Assembly (NCBI RefSeq): GCF_009684755.1
Contig: NZ_BLBC01000007.1
Span: 125,482 to 189,481, forward strand
Direction of reading: 5' to 3'
DNA from: Capnocytophaga felis
Lineage (GTDB): Bacteria > Bacteroidota > Bacteroidia > Flavobacteriales > Flavobacteriaceae
DNA: 64,000 bases
A model generated the notes under the pieces. That model saw only the letters and a program-made list of their open reading frames with translations, searched no databases and was not told where the DNA came from. The translations under genes and the position numbers were made by a program. This document shows, piece by piece, positions 1-7,592 of the stretch; position 1 is the first letter of the stretch; the number at the start of each line of letters is the position of its first letter.

Positions 1-35
1 AAATATTTGTTGTTATATTGTCCTATACAATGTAA

Positions 36-138
36 GGGCGTATTGCATACGCCCGATACAAAATATATTTTGATCCTACAGGGATATTTCCAATCCTTTA
101 TCATAAAAATACAATGTTTGGGCGTATGCAATACGCCC
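36..138. repeat. Two copies of a 19-bp palindrome (GGGCGTATnnnATACGCCC)
   Basis: Perfect palindromes lie at 36-54 and 120-138, 84 bp apart. Related copies at 476-494 and 559-577 carry arm mutations. The sequence between the first two is AT-rich and has no gene. This is a dispersed palindromic element; the second copy directly abuts the 21-bp array that follows. Confidence 0.85.
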
Positions 139-142
139 CTAC

Positions 143-352
143 GGGGAAACACTTCATTTCATCAGGGATGTTGCTCATCCCTTTAGGGAAGTGTCCTATC
201 CCTTCAGGGAAATGCTTTGTGCCATCAGGGATATTGTTCATCCCTTTAGGGAAACGTCTTGTACCATCAGGGATATTGTTCATCCCTTTAGGGAAATGCT
301 TTGTACTATCAGGGATATTGCTCATCCCTTTAGGGAAATACTCCATCCCTGA
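143..352. repeat. 21-bp-period degenerate tandem array (about 10 units)
   Basis: The core AGGGA recurs at 164, 185, 206, 227, 248, 269, 290, 311 and 332, exactly 21 bp apart. Alternate units read ATCAGGGATATTG and CTTTAGGGAAATG, so a 42-bp super-period is also visible. Because 21 is a multiple of three, frames stay open on both strands and give spurious heptapeptide-repeat ORFs. No ribosome binding site or gene context supports translation. Confidence 0.9.
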
Positions 353-431
353 TGAAAAATACATTATTTCTGTTGTAAAAACATAATTTTATGATGAAAT
401 ATATCTTTTTTCTACACGTAAAATACAATAT

Positions 432-617
432 AAAGGTAAAAAATGTTTCGCTTCTACAATAAAAATGCAATGTACGGGCGTATGCGATACGCCTCTACAG
501 GGATAATGTAATGTAAAGGCGAAAAACGTTTCGTTTCTACAATAAAAACGCAATGTACGGACGTACGCGATACGCCCCTACAGGGATAACATAATATAAA
601 GGCGAAAAACGTTTCGC
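432..617. repeat. 83-bp tandem repeat (two copies plus a partial third)
   Basis: The starts AAAGGtaAAAAA/AAAGGCGAAAAAC fall at 432, 515 and 598, spaced 83 bp. Each full unit contains an imperfect GAAAaaCGTTTC palindrome and a copy of the GGGCGTAT palindrome (476 and 559). No coding capacity is apparent. The repeats fill the space downstream of sufB, where sufC is often found in related bacteria. Confidence 0.85.
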
Positions 618-685
618 CTTTATTGTATATCGTCTTATTATTTCTTCTTTTTGGAGAAAAATAAATTGGGTGTCGAGCCTCTCGA

Positions 686-2143
686 CTATCCGACGCTTCC
701 TTCCAAGGAGATTTCCAATAATTTCTGAGCTTCTACGGCAAATTCCATTGGGAGTTTGTTTAAAACCTCTTTGCTGAAACCGTTTACAATCAGGGCGATG
801 GCTTTTTCCGTGTCGATACCGCGTTGGTTGCAGTAGAAAATTTGGTCTTCCCCGATTTTGGAAGTTGTGGCTTCGTGTTCTATTTGAGCGGTCTTGTTTT
901 TCGCCTCGATGTACGGGAAGGTATGAGCCCCGCACTCGTTCCCCATCAAAAGGGAATCACACTGCGAGAAGTTTCGTGCATTCTCGGCATTCGGGCTAAC
1001 TTTCACCAATCCTCGGTAAGAATTCTGCGATTGTCCGGCAGAAATTCCTTTTGAAATAATAGTTGAACGCGTATTTTTCCCTAAGTGAATCATTTTCGTT
1101 CCTGTGTCCGCCTGTTGGAAGTGATTTGTTACGGCGATGGAGTAAAATTCCCCAATCGAATTATCACCTTTGAGCACACACGATGGATATTTCCAAGTTA
1201 CTGCGGAACCTGTCTCGACCTGCGTCCAAGATATTTTGGCGTTCTTTTCACATAGCCCGCGTTTGGTTACAAAATTGAAAACCCCTCCTTTACCATCTTT
1301 ATCCCCCGGGAACCAATTCTGAACGGTTGAGTATTTTATCTCGGCATTGTCTAAAGCTATCAGCTCCACTACGGCAGCGTGCAATTGGTTTTCGTCACGT
1401 TGCGGAGCGGTACATCCTTCAAGATAAGACACGTAGCTACCTTCATCGGCAATTACTAAAGTACGCTCGAACTGTCCGGTACCTGCCTGATTGATTCGGA
1501 AATACGTAGAAAGCTCCATCGGACAACGAACGCCCTTGGGTACATAACAGAAAGACCCATCGGAAAATACCGCCGAGTTCAGGGCAGCATAGAAATTGTC
1601 GGTTTTAGGTACGACAGACCCGATGTATTTTTGCACCAACTCGGGGTGTTCTTGAATGGCTTCGGAGATAGAACAGAAGATGATTCCTTTTTCTGCCAAG
1701 GTCTTTTTGAAAGTTGTCGCCACGGAAACGGAATCCATCACGATGTCCATCGCAACAGGGGCAACGCCTGTTAAACGTTTCTGCTCCTCGATGGAAATAC
1801 CTAATTTGTTAAAAGTTTCAAGAAGTTTTGGGTCTACTTCATCTAAACTTTCATACTGAGGTTTCTGCTTGGGTGCGGAATAATATGAAATATCTTGGAA
1901 ATCAGGTTTTTCATATTTTACATTTGCCCATTCGGGTTCCTCCATTTGTTTCCAAATGCGGAAAGCATCGAGCCGCCAATTGGTCATCCATTCGGGTTCG
2001 TTTTTCTTTTTGGAAATCGCAATTACAATTTCCTCATTAAGTCCCTTCGGAAAAGTTTCGGCTTCGATATCTGTATAAAAACCATAGGCGTATTCCTTGG
2101 TTTGTAATTCGTCGCGTAAATCGTCTTCTGTGTATTTTGCCAT
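686..2143 (-). CDS. sufB: Fe-S cluster assembly scaffold SufB
   Basis: A 485-residue protein of full SufB length. SufB works with SufC and SufD as the cytoplasmic scaffold on which Fe-S clusters are assembled. The SufBD core is clear, with blocks such as [21 protein letters not shown] and [16 protein letters not shown], and the C-terminus ISLEGSVG is typical of flavobacterial SufB. The frame is open further upstream, but I chose the ATG at 2143 ([13 protein letters not shown]) because the family starts there and the upstream residues look like intergenic sequence. SufA lies upstream on the same strand, separated by an inserted four-helix-bundle gene. sufC, sufD and sufS are not in the window and 650 bp of repeats follow sufB. 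Confidence 0.97.
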   Translation of the reverse strand: MAKYTEDDLRDELQTKEYAYGFYTDIEAETFPKGLNEEIVIAISKKKNEPEWMTNWRLDAFRIWKQMEEPEWANVKYEKPDFQDISYYSAPKQKPQYESLDEVDPKLLETFNKLGISIEEQKRLTGVAPVAMDIVMDSVSVATTFKKTLAEKGIIFCSISEAIQEHPELVQKYIGSVVPKTDNFYAALNSAVFSDGSFCYVPKGVRCPMELSTYFRINQAGTGQFERTLVIADEGSYVSYLEGCTAPQRDENQLHAAVVELIALDNAEIKYSTVQNWFPGDKDGKGGVFNFVTKRGLCEKNAKISWTQVETGSAVTWKYPSCVLKGDNSIGEFYSIAVTNHFQQADTGTKMIHLGKNTRSTIISKGISAGQSQNSYRGLVKVSPNAENARNFSQCDSLLMGNECGAHTFPYIEAKNKTAQIEHEATTSKIGEDQIFYCNQRGIDTEKAIALIVNGFSKEVLNKLPMEFAVEAQKLLEISLEGSVG

Positions 2144-2234
2144 AGTTTTAGTTTTTAAGTTTAAGGTTCTATGTTTGAAGTTCAAAACTCTATTGCCAAA
2201 GTTTAGTATTTGAATTGTGAACTGAACCCTAAAA

Positions 2235-2624
2235 TTATTTGTACTTTATGCCTTTTAAATTGCTGTTAATTAAATAATTGATGAAAGTATTTATTTTCTT
2301 GCTTAAAATTTCAGTCTGATTTTTTAGTTTGATAAATTCTTCTTCGGAAATGAATCCTCTATCCAAAATTCGATACAATTGCGACCTTGTCTCTCCACAA
2401 GAAGCCTTCGCTATTGATAAAAATTGTATAAATTCCTTGTTTCCATTACGTTCAAAGCCTTCTGCGATATTATCCATTATTGATCCTGATGCACCATCAA
2501 TTTGGTTGCTTAAGCGGAAATTGTTTTTAAGTTCCGTATTTTCAATGATTTGATAAATACTTTTGCTTAGTGTTCTTGCTAATTGCCAAATCTCTAAATC
2601 TTCAAATCTTTTGATTGTAGCCAT
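2235..2624 (-). CDS. Four-helix-bundle protein (23S rRNA intervening-sequence protein family)
   Basis: A 129-residue, all-helical protein. The start [11 protein letters not shown] and the centre [20 protein letters not shown] are hallmarks of the family named after proteins encoded in 23S rRNA intervening sequences (TIGR02436 type). Its molecular function is not established; homologues are common and scattered in Bacteroidetes. It sits between sufA and sufB on the same strand. Both flanks contain short repetitive stretches of the TTTGAA/AACTTTGAAC type, so it looks like a small inserted cassette. Whether it is co-transcribed with the suf genes cannot be told from sequence alone. Confidence 0.85.
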   Translation of the reverse strand: MATIKRFEDLEIWQLARTLSKSIYQIIENTELKNNFRLSNQIDGASGSIMDNIAEGFERNGNKEFIQFLSIAKASCGETRSQLYRILDRGFISEEEFIKLKNQTEILSKKINTFINYLINSNLKGIKYK

Positions 2625-2696
2625 AATGCATTTTAGGGTTGGACACGTAAATTTTCGGACAAAACTTTGAACATCAAACTTTGAACCTTGAATTAT

Positions 2697-3026
2697 TTAT
2701 AACGAAAAACTTTCTCCACAGCCGCAGGTTCTGTTGGCGTTAGGGTTGTTGAAAACGAATCCTTTGCCGTTGAGTCCGCCTGAATATTCGAGGGTTGTGC
2801 CCACTAAGTAGAGGAAACTTTTTTTGTTTACGGCGATTCGTATTCCGTTGTCTTCAAAGATTTTGTCGTCGGCATCGGTGGTTTTATCGAATTTGAGTTC
2901 GTAGGAAAGTCCGCTACAACCACCACTTTTTACACCTACTCGAACAAAATCGGTAGTGGGGTCAAAATCCTCCTCTTCCATTAAGGAAATCAGTTTTTTC
3001 TTAGCTTTTTCGGATACTTGAATCAT
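2697..3026 (-). CDS. sufA: A-type Fe-S carrier, HesB/IscA/SufA family
   Basis: A 109-residue protein of full A-type carrier length. The three conserved cysteines are present: Cys37 in GGCSGLSY and Cys101/Cys103 in TCGCGESF. These proteins carry a nascent Fe-S cluster from the scaffold to apo-targets in the cytoplasm. It is the first suf gene on this strand, with a -7-like element (TATTTTTG) about 70 bp upstream. sufB follows after the inserted four-helix-bundle gene. SufA is chosen over IscA or ErpA only because of the neighbouring sufB. Confidence 0.93.
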   Translation of the reverse strand: MIQVSEKAKKKLISLMEEEDFDPTTDFVRVGVKSGGCSGLSYELKFDKTTDADDKIFEDNGIRIAVNKKSFLYLVGTTLEYSGGLNGKGFVFNNPNANRTCGCGESFSL

Positions 3027-3094
3027 TATTGTTTTGTGTTTTTGATTGTGTTCTGAAAAAAAAGTAAATATGATATATGTCAGTTTTTTTGTGG

Positions 3095-3102
3095 CAAAAA
3101 TA
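3095..3102 (-). promoter_or_regulatory. Putative Bacteroidetes -7 element upstream of sufA
   Basis: Read on the minus strand this is TATTTTTG, matching TAnnTTTG, about 70 bp before the sufA start. Confidence 0.45.
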
Positions 3103-3209
3103 GTACATATAATTCAAATACCAAACCATATATAATCGAATTATGTGTATGTTGATATAAGATTTTTTTATTATTGTGATTCTGTAGATGATTGAAAAGT
3201 AATCAGAAG

Positions 3210-3761
3210 TTATTTTGAAACGGAATCCAACAAATTACGGACGGCATCACTATTCCATTTGGCGATTCTGTTGCTTTTTGCTTTGACAAAACCTTGTTTG
3301 TCAATGATATATCCGGAGGGGATTTCTTCAGGGTTGAAAGGCATTTTTTCTCCTATGATTAAGTAAGTTACTTTAAAGTCATATCCTCTTCTGTTCATCA
3401 ACTCTTCAACGGGTTCGGGTAACTCATTGGTAATTATATAGAAATCAACTTTCTCTTTATAGTCATTGTAGAGCTTTTGTATGCCAGATAAGTCGGCAAT
3501 GCTGGTAACTCTCCACGAAGACCAGAAATAAACAAAGGAAGGTTTCTTTCCTTCTGACTGAGAAAAGTTAAATTCTTTATTATCTCGGTCTTTGAGTTTC
3601 CAATCAAAGTCAATTTTATACTGTTCACCGGCAGGGAGAATTTCAACAGAGCTTGCAAATATCCTTTGTAGGATTATCTTACTCTCATATCCCAAAGGAG
3701 TTACGAAAAAAGAGAGAATCAATAAAATAAGTGCGAGATTCAAAACAGTTTTTAGTTTCAT
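3210..3761 (-). CDS. Thioredoxin-fold (TlpA-like) membrane-anchored protein lacking the CxxC motif
   Basis: A 183-residue protein with an N-terminal hydrophobic segment (about residues 7-24), a linker and a TlpA/ResA-like domain. The strand SFVYFWSSW aligns with the usual FWASWCPPC active-site block, but the two cysteines are replaced (Arg84 and Ser87 in SSWRVTS). The later IPSGYIIDKQG matches the cis-Pro region (PTxxxID). The fold should be intact but it cannot act as a thiol oxidoreductase through a CxxC. A structural, binding or chaperone role is possible; none is shown. It lies upstream of sufA on the same strand, 183 bp away, with a promoter-like element between, so it is probably a separate unit. 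Confidence 0.75.
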   Translation of the reverse strand: MKLKTVLNLALILLILSFFVTPLGYESKIILQRIFASSVEILPAGEQYKIDFDWKLKDRDNKEFNFSQSEGKKPSFVYFWSSWRVTSIADLSGIQKLYNDYKEKVDFYIITNELPEPVEELMNRRGYDFKVTYLIIGEKMPFNPEEIPSGYIIDKQGFVKAKSNRIAKWNSDAVRNLLDSVSK

Positions 3762-3868
3762 TTATGCTTAATTAAGGGGATTATTTATCAATATTATTTT
3801 TTAAAGTACAATTACTATGGTAAAGAATTTCGTAATTATTGTGTGAAAATAAACATCAGAAAATAAAA

Positions 3869-3893
3869 GCTCAAAAGGTATGTTCTTTTGAGC
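3869..3893 (-). terminator. Rho-independent terminator after odhB
   Basis: Stem GCTCAAAAG/CTTTTGAGC with a 7-nt loop. On the minus strand it is followed by TTTTATTTT, just downstream of the odhB stop codon. Confidence 0.8.
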
Positions 3894-3917
3894 CTTTATT
3901 TTGTTTGTTATTGCCTT

Positions 3918-5132
3918 TTATAACTCTAATGCAGCCTTTGCATTGCCATTCATCAAAATTTCAACGGGATTTTCAAGCGCTTCTTTCACGGCGACTAAGA
4001 AACCTACGGATTCACGTCCGTCAATGATGCGGTGGTCATACGAAAGTGCGACATACATTACCGGAGCTATCACAATTTGTCCGTTTTTAACCACAGCTCT
4101 TTCTACAACATTGTGCATTCCTAAAATACCTGATTGTGGAGGATTGATAATAGGAGTGGAAAGCATCGAACCGAAGACACCTCCGTTGGTAATGGTGAAA
4201 GTTCCTCCCGTCATTTCGTCCACGGTAATCTGACCATCGCGAGCACGTACCGCCAAACGCTTAACTTCTGCTTCAACTCCGCGGAAAGATAAGTTTTCGG
4301 CGTTGCGAATTACCGGAACCATCAACCCTTTCGGACCTGAAACGGCAATCGAGATGTCATAAAAGTTATATGTTACCTTTTCTTGTCCGTCAATCATCGA
4401 ATTTACGTCAGGATACATCTTTAAAGCCCTAACTACTGCCAAAGTAAAGAAAGACATAAAGCCTAAATTCACATTATGTTTCTCTTTAAAGACATCTTTG
4501 TACTGATTGCGAAGCTCATAAATCGAAGTCATATCTACCTCGTTGAAGGTTGTGAGCATTGCCGTTTCATTTTTGGCAGATACCAACCGCTCTGCGACTT
4601 TACGACGCAACATTGACATTTTCGTACGCGTTTCACTGCGGCTTCCTCCCGTTGGTGTGCCCATCGATGGCTTCGATGCCTTTAAAGCATCTTCTTTGGT
4701 AATACGTCCGTCCTTGCCTGTGCCTTTTACTGCCGATGCAGGGATTTCTCTTTCTTCCAATATTTTGCGAGCTGCCGGACTTGGAGTGTTAGTCGCATAT
4801 GTTGTCTTTTCAACCGACGTAGGTTTCGGTTCTTCTTTCTTAACTTCTTCTTTTTTTGGCTCTTCTTTATTTGTTGTTGCTCCGCCTGTCGGTTTGCTTG
4901 CCGATGTGTCAATCAAACAAACTACTTGTCCTACTTTTACTGCATCACCTTCCTCAGCCTGTAAGGTAATTACGCCACTGGCTTCGGCAGGAAGTTCAAG
5001 TGTTGCCTTATCTGAATCTACTTCGGCGATGGCTTGGTCTTTTTCTACGTAATCTCCTGTTTTTACCAACCAACGAGCGATTTCTACTTCCGTTATCGAC
5101 TCTCCCGGTGAGGGAACTTTCATTTCTAACAT
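3918..5132 (-). CDS. odhB: Dihydrolipoyl succinyltransferase, E2 of 2-oxoglutarate dehydrogenase
   Basis: A 404-residue E2 subunit of the TCA-cycle 2-oxoglutarate dehydrogenase complex; it transfers the succinyl group from E1 to CoA. Domains in order: lipoyl domain (1-75) with the modified lysine Lys42 in EVDSDKATLE; an Ala/Pro/Lys-Glu linker; an E3-binding domain (about 116-152, PSPAARKILEE...GKDGRITKEDAL); and a catalytic core ending with SYDHRIIDGR, with His367 and Asp371. It has its own terminator. The partner E1 gene sucA is on the same strand but 2.4 kb upstream, separated by three accessory genes, whereas the two are adjacent in many flavobacteria. The short coiled-coil gene immediately upstream may be co-transcribed. 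Confidence 0.96.
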   Translation of the reverse strand: MLEMKVPSPGESITEVEIARWLVKTGDYVEKDQAIAEVDSDKATLELPAEASGVITLQAEEGDAVKVGQVVCLIDTSASKPTGGATTNKEEPKKEEVKKEEPKPTSVEKTTYATNTPSPAARKILEEREIPASAVKGTGKDGRITKEDALKASKPSMGTPTGGSRSETRTKMSMLRRKVAERLVSAKNETAMLTTFNEVDMTSIYELRNQYKDVFKEKHNVNLGFMSFFTLAVVRALKMYPDVNSMIDGQEKVTYNFYDISIAVSGPKGLMVPVIRNAENLSFRGVEAEVKRLAVRARDGQITVDEMTGGTFTITNGGVFGSMLSTPIINPPQSGILGMHNVVERAVVKNGQIVIAPVMYVALSYDHRIIDGRESVGFLVAVKEALENPVEILMNGNAKAALEL

Positions 5133-5183
5133 AATAGTATTAGTTTTAAGTATGAATTTTTATATATTACAATTCGTTATTAT

Positions 5184-5513
5184 CTATCTTGATGTCTCAA
5201 TACCGAACTCTCTCCATCTTGGTTGCGGCATAGCCAACTTTACTACGGCATTGGCTTCTCGCATTTGCTCTTGAATTGCGTTAAGTTTCTGAACAAATTC
5301 TTCTGTTTTGGCTTTGAGTTCGGCTTTTAAGCGTTCTTGTTCGTTATTAAGGGCGATTGCCTCTTCACATTGCCTTTCAAGTAGCGTAGTAAATTCGGAA
5401 TCAATTCCTCTTTTCTGTACCTCTTGGGCATTGTTTTTCAATCCTGCTACCATTACCTGAGCTTTTGCTACAAGTTCGGCATAACTTACCTTGGGTCTGC
5501 TTGATTTTGCCAT
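5184..5513 (-). CDS. Small coiled-coil hypothetical protein
   Basis: A 109-residue charged protein with no signal peptide or membrane segment. Residues 45-90 (LERQCEEAIALNNEQERLKAELKAK) form a predicted coiled coil rich in Glu/Lys/Gln, with a short basic N-terminus (MAKSSRPK). I do not recognise a functional family. It ends 51 bp before odhB on the same strand, so the two may share a transcript. Typical codon use and a clean ATG support it as a real gene. Confidence 0.65.
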   Translation of the reverse strand: MAKSSRPKVSYAELVAKAQVMVAGLKNNAQEVQKRGIDSEFTTLLERQCEEAIALNNEQERLKAELKAKTEEFVQKLNAIQEQMREANAVVKLAMPQPRWREFGIETSR

Positions 5514-5728
5514 TTTACTTCTTTTTTAGTTACGAGTTAATTTATAATTATCGAAAGAATACGATTTTGTATTCTTAGTTTTCTGTATTTATTTCTTATT
5601 TCGGGGTGTAGTATCTTCACTTTCGGTGTCTTTTACCTTTTGTCAGAACTTTATTTTCTTACTTTTAGAAATAAATTTCTATACTCTGTCTTCTTAAAAA
5701 CTATATTCGATGTTTGTTTTTTGATGAA

Positions 5729-5896
5729 AAATATATGATTTTCTATCGGAAGCGACCTATTTCCGATATGAAGTAATCCATTTTCTGTTAGAAGCAGCTG
5801 ATTTCTGATGGGAAGCATCTTGTTTTCTATAAGAAGCAATCAGTTTCTGATATGTAGCGATGAATTCCTGATGTGAAGCAACTAATGCCCGAGATG
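5729..5896. repeat. 21-bp-period degenerate tandem array (8 units)
   Basis: Units begin at 5729, 5750, 5771, 5792, 5813, 5834, 5855 and 5876, each 21 bp, with the approximate form AAGCAAnnnnTTTCTGATATG. It occupies the gap of about 410 bp between the coiled-coil gene and vapD. The rest of that gap (5514-5728) is AT-rich with nothing recognisable. A 62-codon ORF through the array is a by-product of the period. Confidence 0.85.
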
Positions 5897-5924
5897 AAAA
5901 ATAATAAAAAGAACGTATTTTTTG

Positions 5925-6236
5925 TTATCTTGATATTTTGAAAACTACTTCCCTCATTTTTTCTTGTATTGTCGGAGTAAAGTCGTTCCAATCTTCTATT
6001 TTGAATGTTTGCACTTTTTTGACGGATAATAAAAACCAATCTTTTTTAGAAAGTGCTTCTATTGCGTTGTCGGTTTCCTGTTTTGAAGCAGTCTTTGAAA
6101 AATATACGCCCTTCTGCTCCTGATAAAAGTCATAATTTTTCAGTAATTCCTTTATGTCGTCATAGGCTTTGGGGTATGATTCTCCATAATTTTGTTTCAA
6201 TACGGAAACGTCAATATCAAAAAGGATTGCATACAT
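5925..6236 (-). CDS. vapD: VapD-family protein (Cas2-like fold, putative endoribonuclease)
   Basis: A 103-residue protein matching the virulence-associated protein D family along its length: an N-terminal MYAILFDIDVSVL strand with the conserved Asp, an AYDDIKELLKNYDF helix, QKGVYF, and the C-terminal FKIEDWNDFTPTI block, equivalent to FRIEQWSDFT in known VapD proteins. VapD proteins have a Cas2-like ferredoxin fold, and some (H. pylori, Haemophilus) are ribonucleases or toxins. No antitoxin-like ORF (VapX or other) is visible on either side. It lies in the block that separates sucA from odhB, flanked by two 21-bp arrays. Function here is inferred from family only. Confidence 0.82.
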   Translation of the reverse strand: MYAILFDIDVSVLKQNYGESYPKAYDDIKELLKNYDFYQEQKGVYFSKTASKQETDNAIEALSKKDWFLLSVKKVQTFKIEDWNDFTPTIQEKMREVVFKISR

Positions 6237-6324
6237 TTTTATTAGCTTTGTTGTTTTCTAAATAAACTTTCTTTCTTTATGAAAATTCTATTTTGTTGAA
6301 TGTCTATTCCTTTAATTGGTTGCT

Positions 6325-6387
6325 TGTCAGGCTGAGCGGAGTCGAAGCCTTTTTTGTTTCTTCCCTTCGACTTCGCTCAGGGTGACA
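6325..6387. repeat. Dispersed 62-63-bp palindromic element, copy 1
   Basis: Imperfect inverted repeat beginning TGTCAGGCTGAGCGGAGTCG and ending CGACTTCGCTCAGGGTGACA. Related copies are at 7246, 28976, 36379 and 52258. All five are intergenic. Confidence 0.9.
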
Positions 6388-6483
6388 GGTGTCTTGCTCA
6401 GGGTGACAGGTGTCTCGCTTAGGGTGACAAAAACTTCATTTAGGCTGACAAATATCTTATTAAAGGTAACACAGCAACAAAAT
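6379..6483. repeat. 21-bp-period array grown from a palindrome arm (5 units)
   Basis: AGGGTGACA-type cores start at 6379, 6400, 6421, 6442 and about 6463, spaced 21 bp. The first unit is the right arm of the palindrome at 6325-6387. Confidence 0.88.
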
Positions 6484-6563
6484 TACGTATATTATTTCAT
6501 TGTAAGTTCATTATATAACGGAAACTTTGCCAAAGCTACGAAAACTTTGTTGTTTATTTTCTT

Positions 6564-7145
6564 TTATTTGGTAAAAAATAGCTCATAATCCAAACTATAT
6601 CCTTTTGCGTAGTTATCTTGTCTCAACCAGTTGGCATTTGATGTCATTTTTAGCAGAGAATAACTACCTTTACTTGTAACGAATTTTACTTTTATGGTTT
6701 TTTGAGTTCTATTTTTGTCTATAATTTCAAAACCAATTAAATAATTTTTATTTTCTTCCAATAGTATAGGACTTGATGAAAAGTTGAAAATTACTTCTTT
6801 GGTTGTATTTTCCAAGGGAAATTGTTTGGTTAAAACAAGAACTTCTTCCATATTTTCAAATAAGATTAACGGACAGATAAAAATCACATCAGATACCAAA
6901 TCAGAAACATCAAATGTGAATTTAATGCCAACCAAGTACCCTTCTTTTCTTTGGCGATGATTGCTTACAACCGAAATGTCCTTACTGGAAAGTTTTGTGA
7001 AATACTTTTTTCCTTTGAGTTCTCTTTTTGCGTCATATTTAGGAGGTTGATGCCCCATAATGACAACTTCATCTAATAGTTCTACTTTTTCCTGTGCATT
7101 TAAAAAACTTATACCGAGAAAAATAAATAATAAAAGTTTTTTCAT
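6564..7145 (-). CDS. Secreted hypothetical protein flanked by long direct repeats
   Basis: A 193-residue protein with a clear signal peptide (MKKLLLFIFLGISFLNAQ, cleaved near residue 18). The mature part starts with VELLDEVVIMGHQPP, resembling the short LDEVVV linkers of Bacteroidetes outer-membrane proteins, followed by a beta-rich domain (for example GIKFTFDVSDLV, YLIGFEII, KVKFVTSKGS). I recognise no family. It is probably periplasmic or surface associated. It lies between two near-identical direct repeats of about 240 and 345 bp, in the block separating sucA from odhB, which suggests local duplication or insertion. Confidence 0.7.
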   Translation of the reverse strand: MKKLLLFIFLGISFLNAQEKVELLDEVVIMGHQPPKYDAKRELKGKKYFTKLSSKDISVVSNHRQRKEGYLVGIKFTFDVSDLVSDVIFICPLILFENMEEVLVLTKQFPLENTTKEVIFNFSSSPILLEENKNYLIGFEIIDKNRTQKTIKVKFVTSKGSYSLLKMTSNANWLRQDNYAKGYSLDYELFFTK

Positions 7146-7245
7146 TCTCCTATATTTTTATATGACGCCGGATAAGTCGGGCATTAAAAAAAATCTTTAA
7201 AACCAATACAAGAATTATGAAATTATATCCTCTTAATCGGTTACT

Positions 7246-7308
7246 TGTCAGGCTGAGCGGAGTCGAAGCTTTTTTTGTTTTTCCCCTTCGACTTCGCTCA
7301 GGGTGACA
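7246..7308. repeat. Dispersed 62-63-bp palindromic element, copy 2
   Basis: Same imperfect inverted repeat as copy 1, from TGTCAGGCTGAGCGGAGTCG to CGACTTCGCTCAGGGTGACA. Confidence 0.9.
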
Positions 7309-7509
7309 GTTGTCTCGTTCAGGGTAACAAGTATCCCGCCCAGGGTGACAGGTGTCTTGCTCAGGGTGACAGTTGTCTCGCTCAGGGTGACAGGTATCTC
7401 GTTCAGGGTAACAAGTATCCCGCTCAGGGTGATAGTTGTCTCGCTTAGGGTGACAAAAACTTCATTTAGGCTGACAAATGTCTTATTTAAGATAACACAG
7501 CAACAAAAT
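7300..7509. repeat. 21-bp-period array grown from a palindrome arm (10 units)
   Basis: Cores AGGGTGACA/AGGGTAACA occur at 7300, 7321, 7342, 7363, 7384, 7405, 7426, 7447, 7468 and 7489, exactly 21 bp apart. The first unit is the right arm of the palindrome at 7246-7308, so the array appears to have expanded from it. Confidence 0.92.
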
Positions 7510-7548
7510 TACGTATATTATTTCATTTTAAGTTTATTATATAACGGA

Positions 7549-7582
7549 AACTTTGCCAAAGCTACGAAAACTTTGGCAAAGT
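7549..7582 (-). terminator. Hairpin downstream of sucA
   Basis: Inverted repeat CTTTGCCAAAG/CTTTGGCAAAG with a 9-nt spacer, directly after the sucA stop. There is no long T run on the minus strand, so it may act as an RNA 3' stabiliser rather than a strong terminator. Confidence 0.5.
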
Positions 7583-7592
7583 ACACCATATA

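Larger units (their letters stand above)
6316..6552. repeat. Left copy of a long direct repeat flanking the 6564-7145 gene
   Basis: This stretch closely matches 7233-7577: a 63-bp palindrome, a 21-bp array (5 units here, 10 in the right copy) and a conserved tail (ACACAGCAACAAAATTACG, later ATAACGGAAACTTTGCCAAAG). The copies differ mainly in the number of 21-bp units and a few substitutions. Confidence 0.85.
7233..7577. repeat. Right copy of the long direct repeat flanking the 6564-7145 gene
   Basis: Matches 6316-6552 but with the internal 21-bp array expanded to 10 units. It lies directly downstream of sucA and contains the sucA terminator hairpin. Together with 7146-7232 (AT-rich, nothing recognised) it fills the 447-bp gap between the secreted-protein gene and sucA. 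Confidence 0.85.

Noticed and set aside
114-386. Open frames on both strands over the 143-352 repeat array, encoding heptapeptide repeats
   Set aside because: The 21-bp period keeps every frame open, there is no ribosome binding site or neighbour support, and both strands are open at once.
537-935. A 132-residue minus-strand ORF overlapping the 3' end of sufB
   Set aside because: Out-of-frame overlap with sufB and with the 83-bp repeats; composition typical of a shadow.
4543-5052. A 169-residue ORF on the opposite strand of odhB
   Set aside because: It is fully antisense to a well supported gene; its Ser/Val-rich composition is that of a shadow frame.
5651-5839. A 62-residue ORF with repeated ENxMLPI/ENGLLHI-like units
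   Set aside because: It is produced by the 21-bp array, with no start context.
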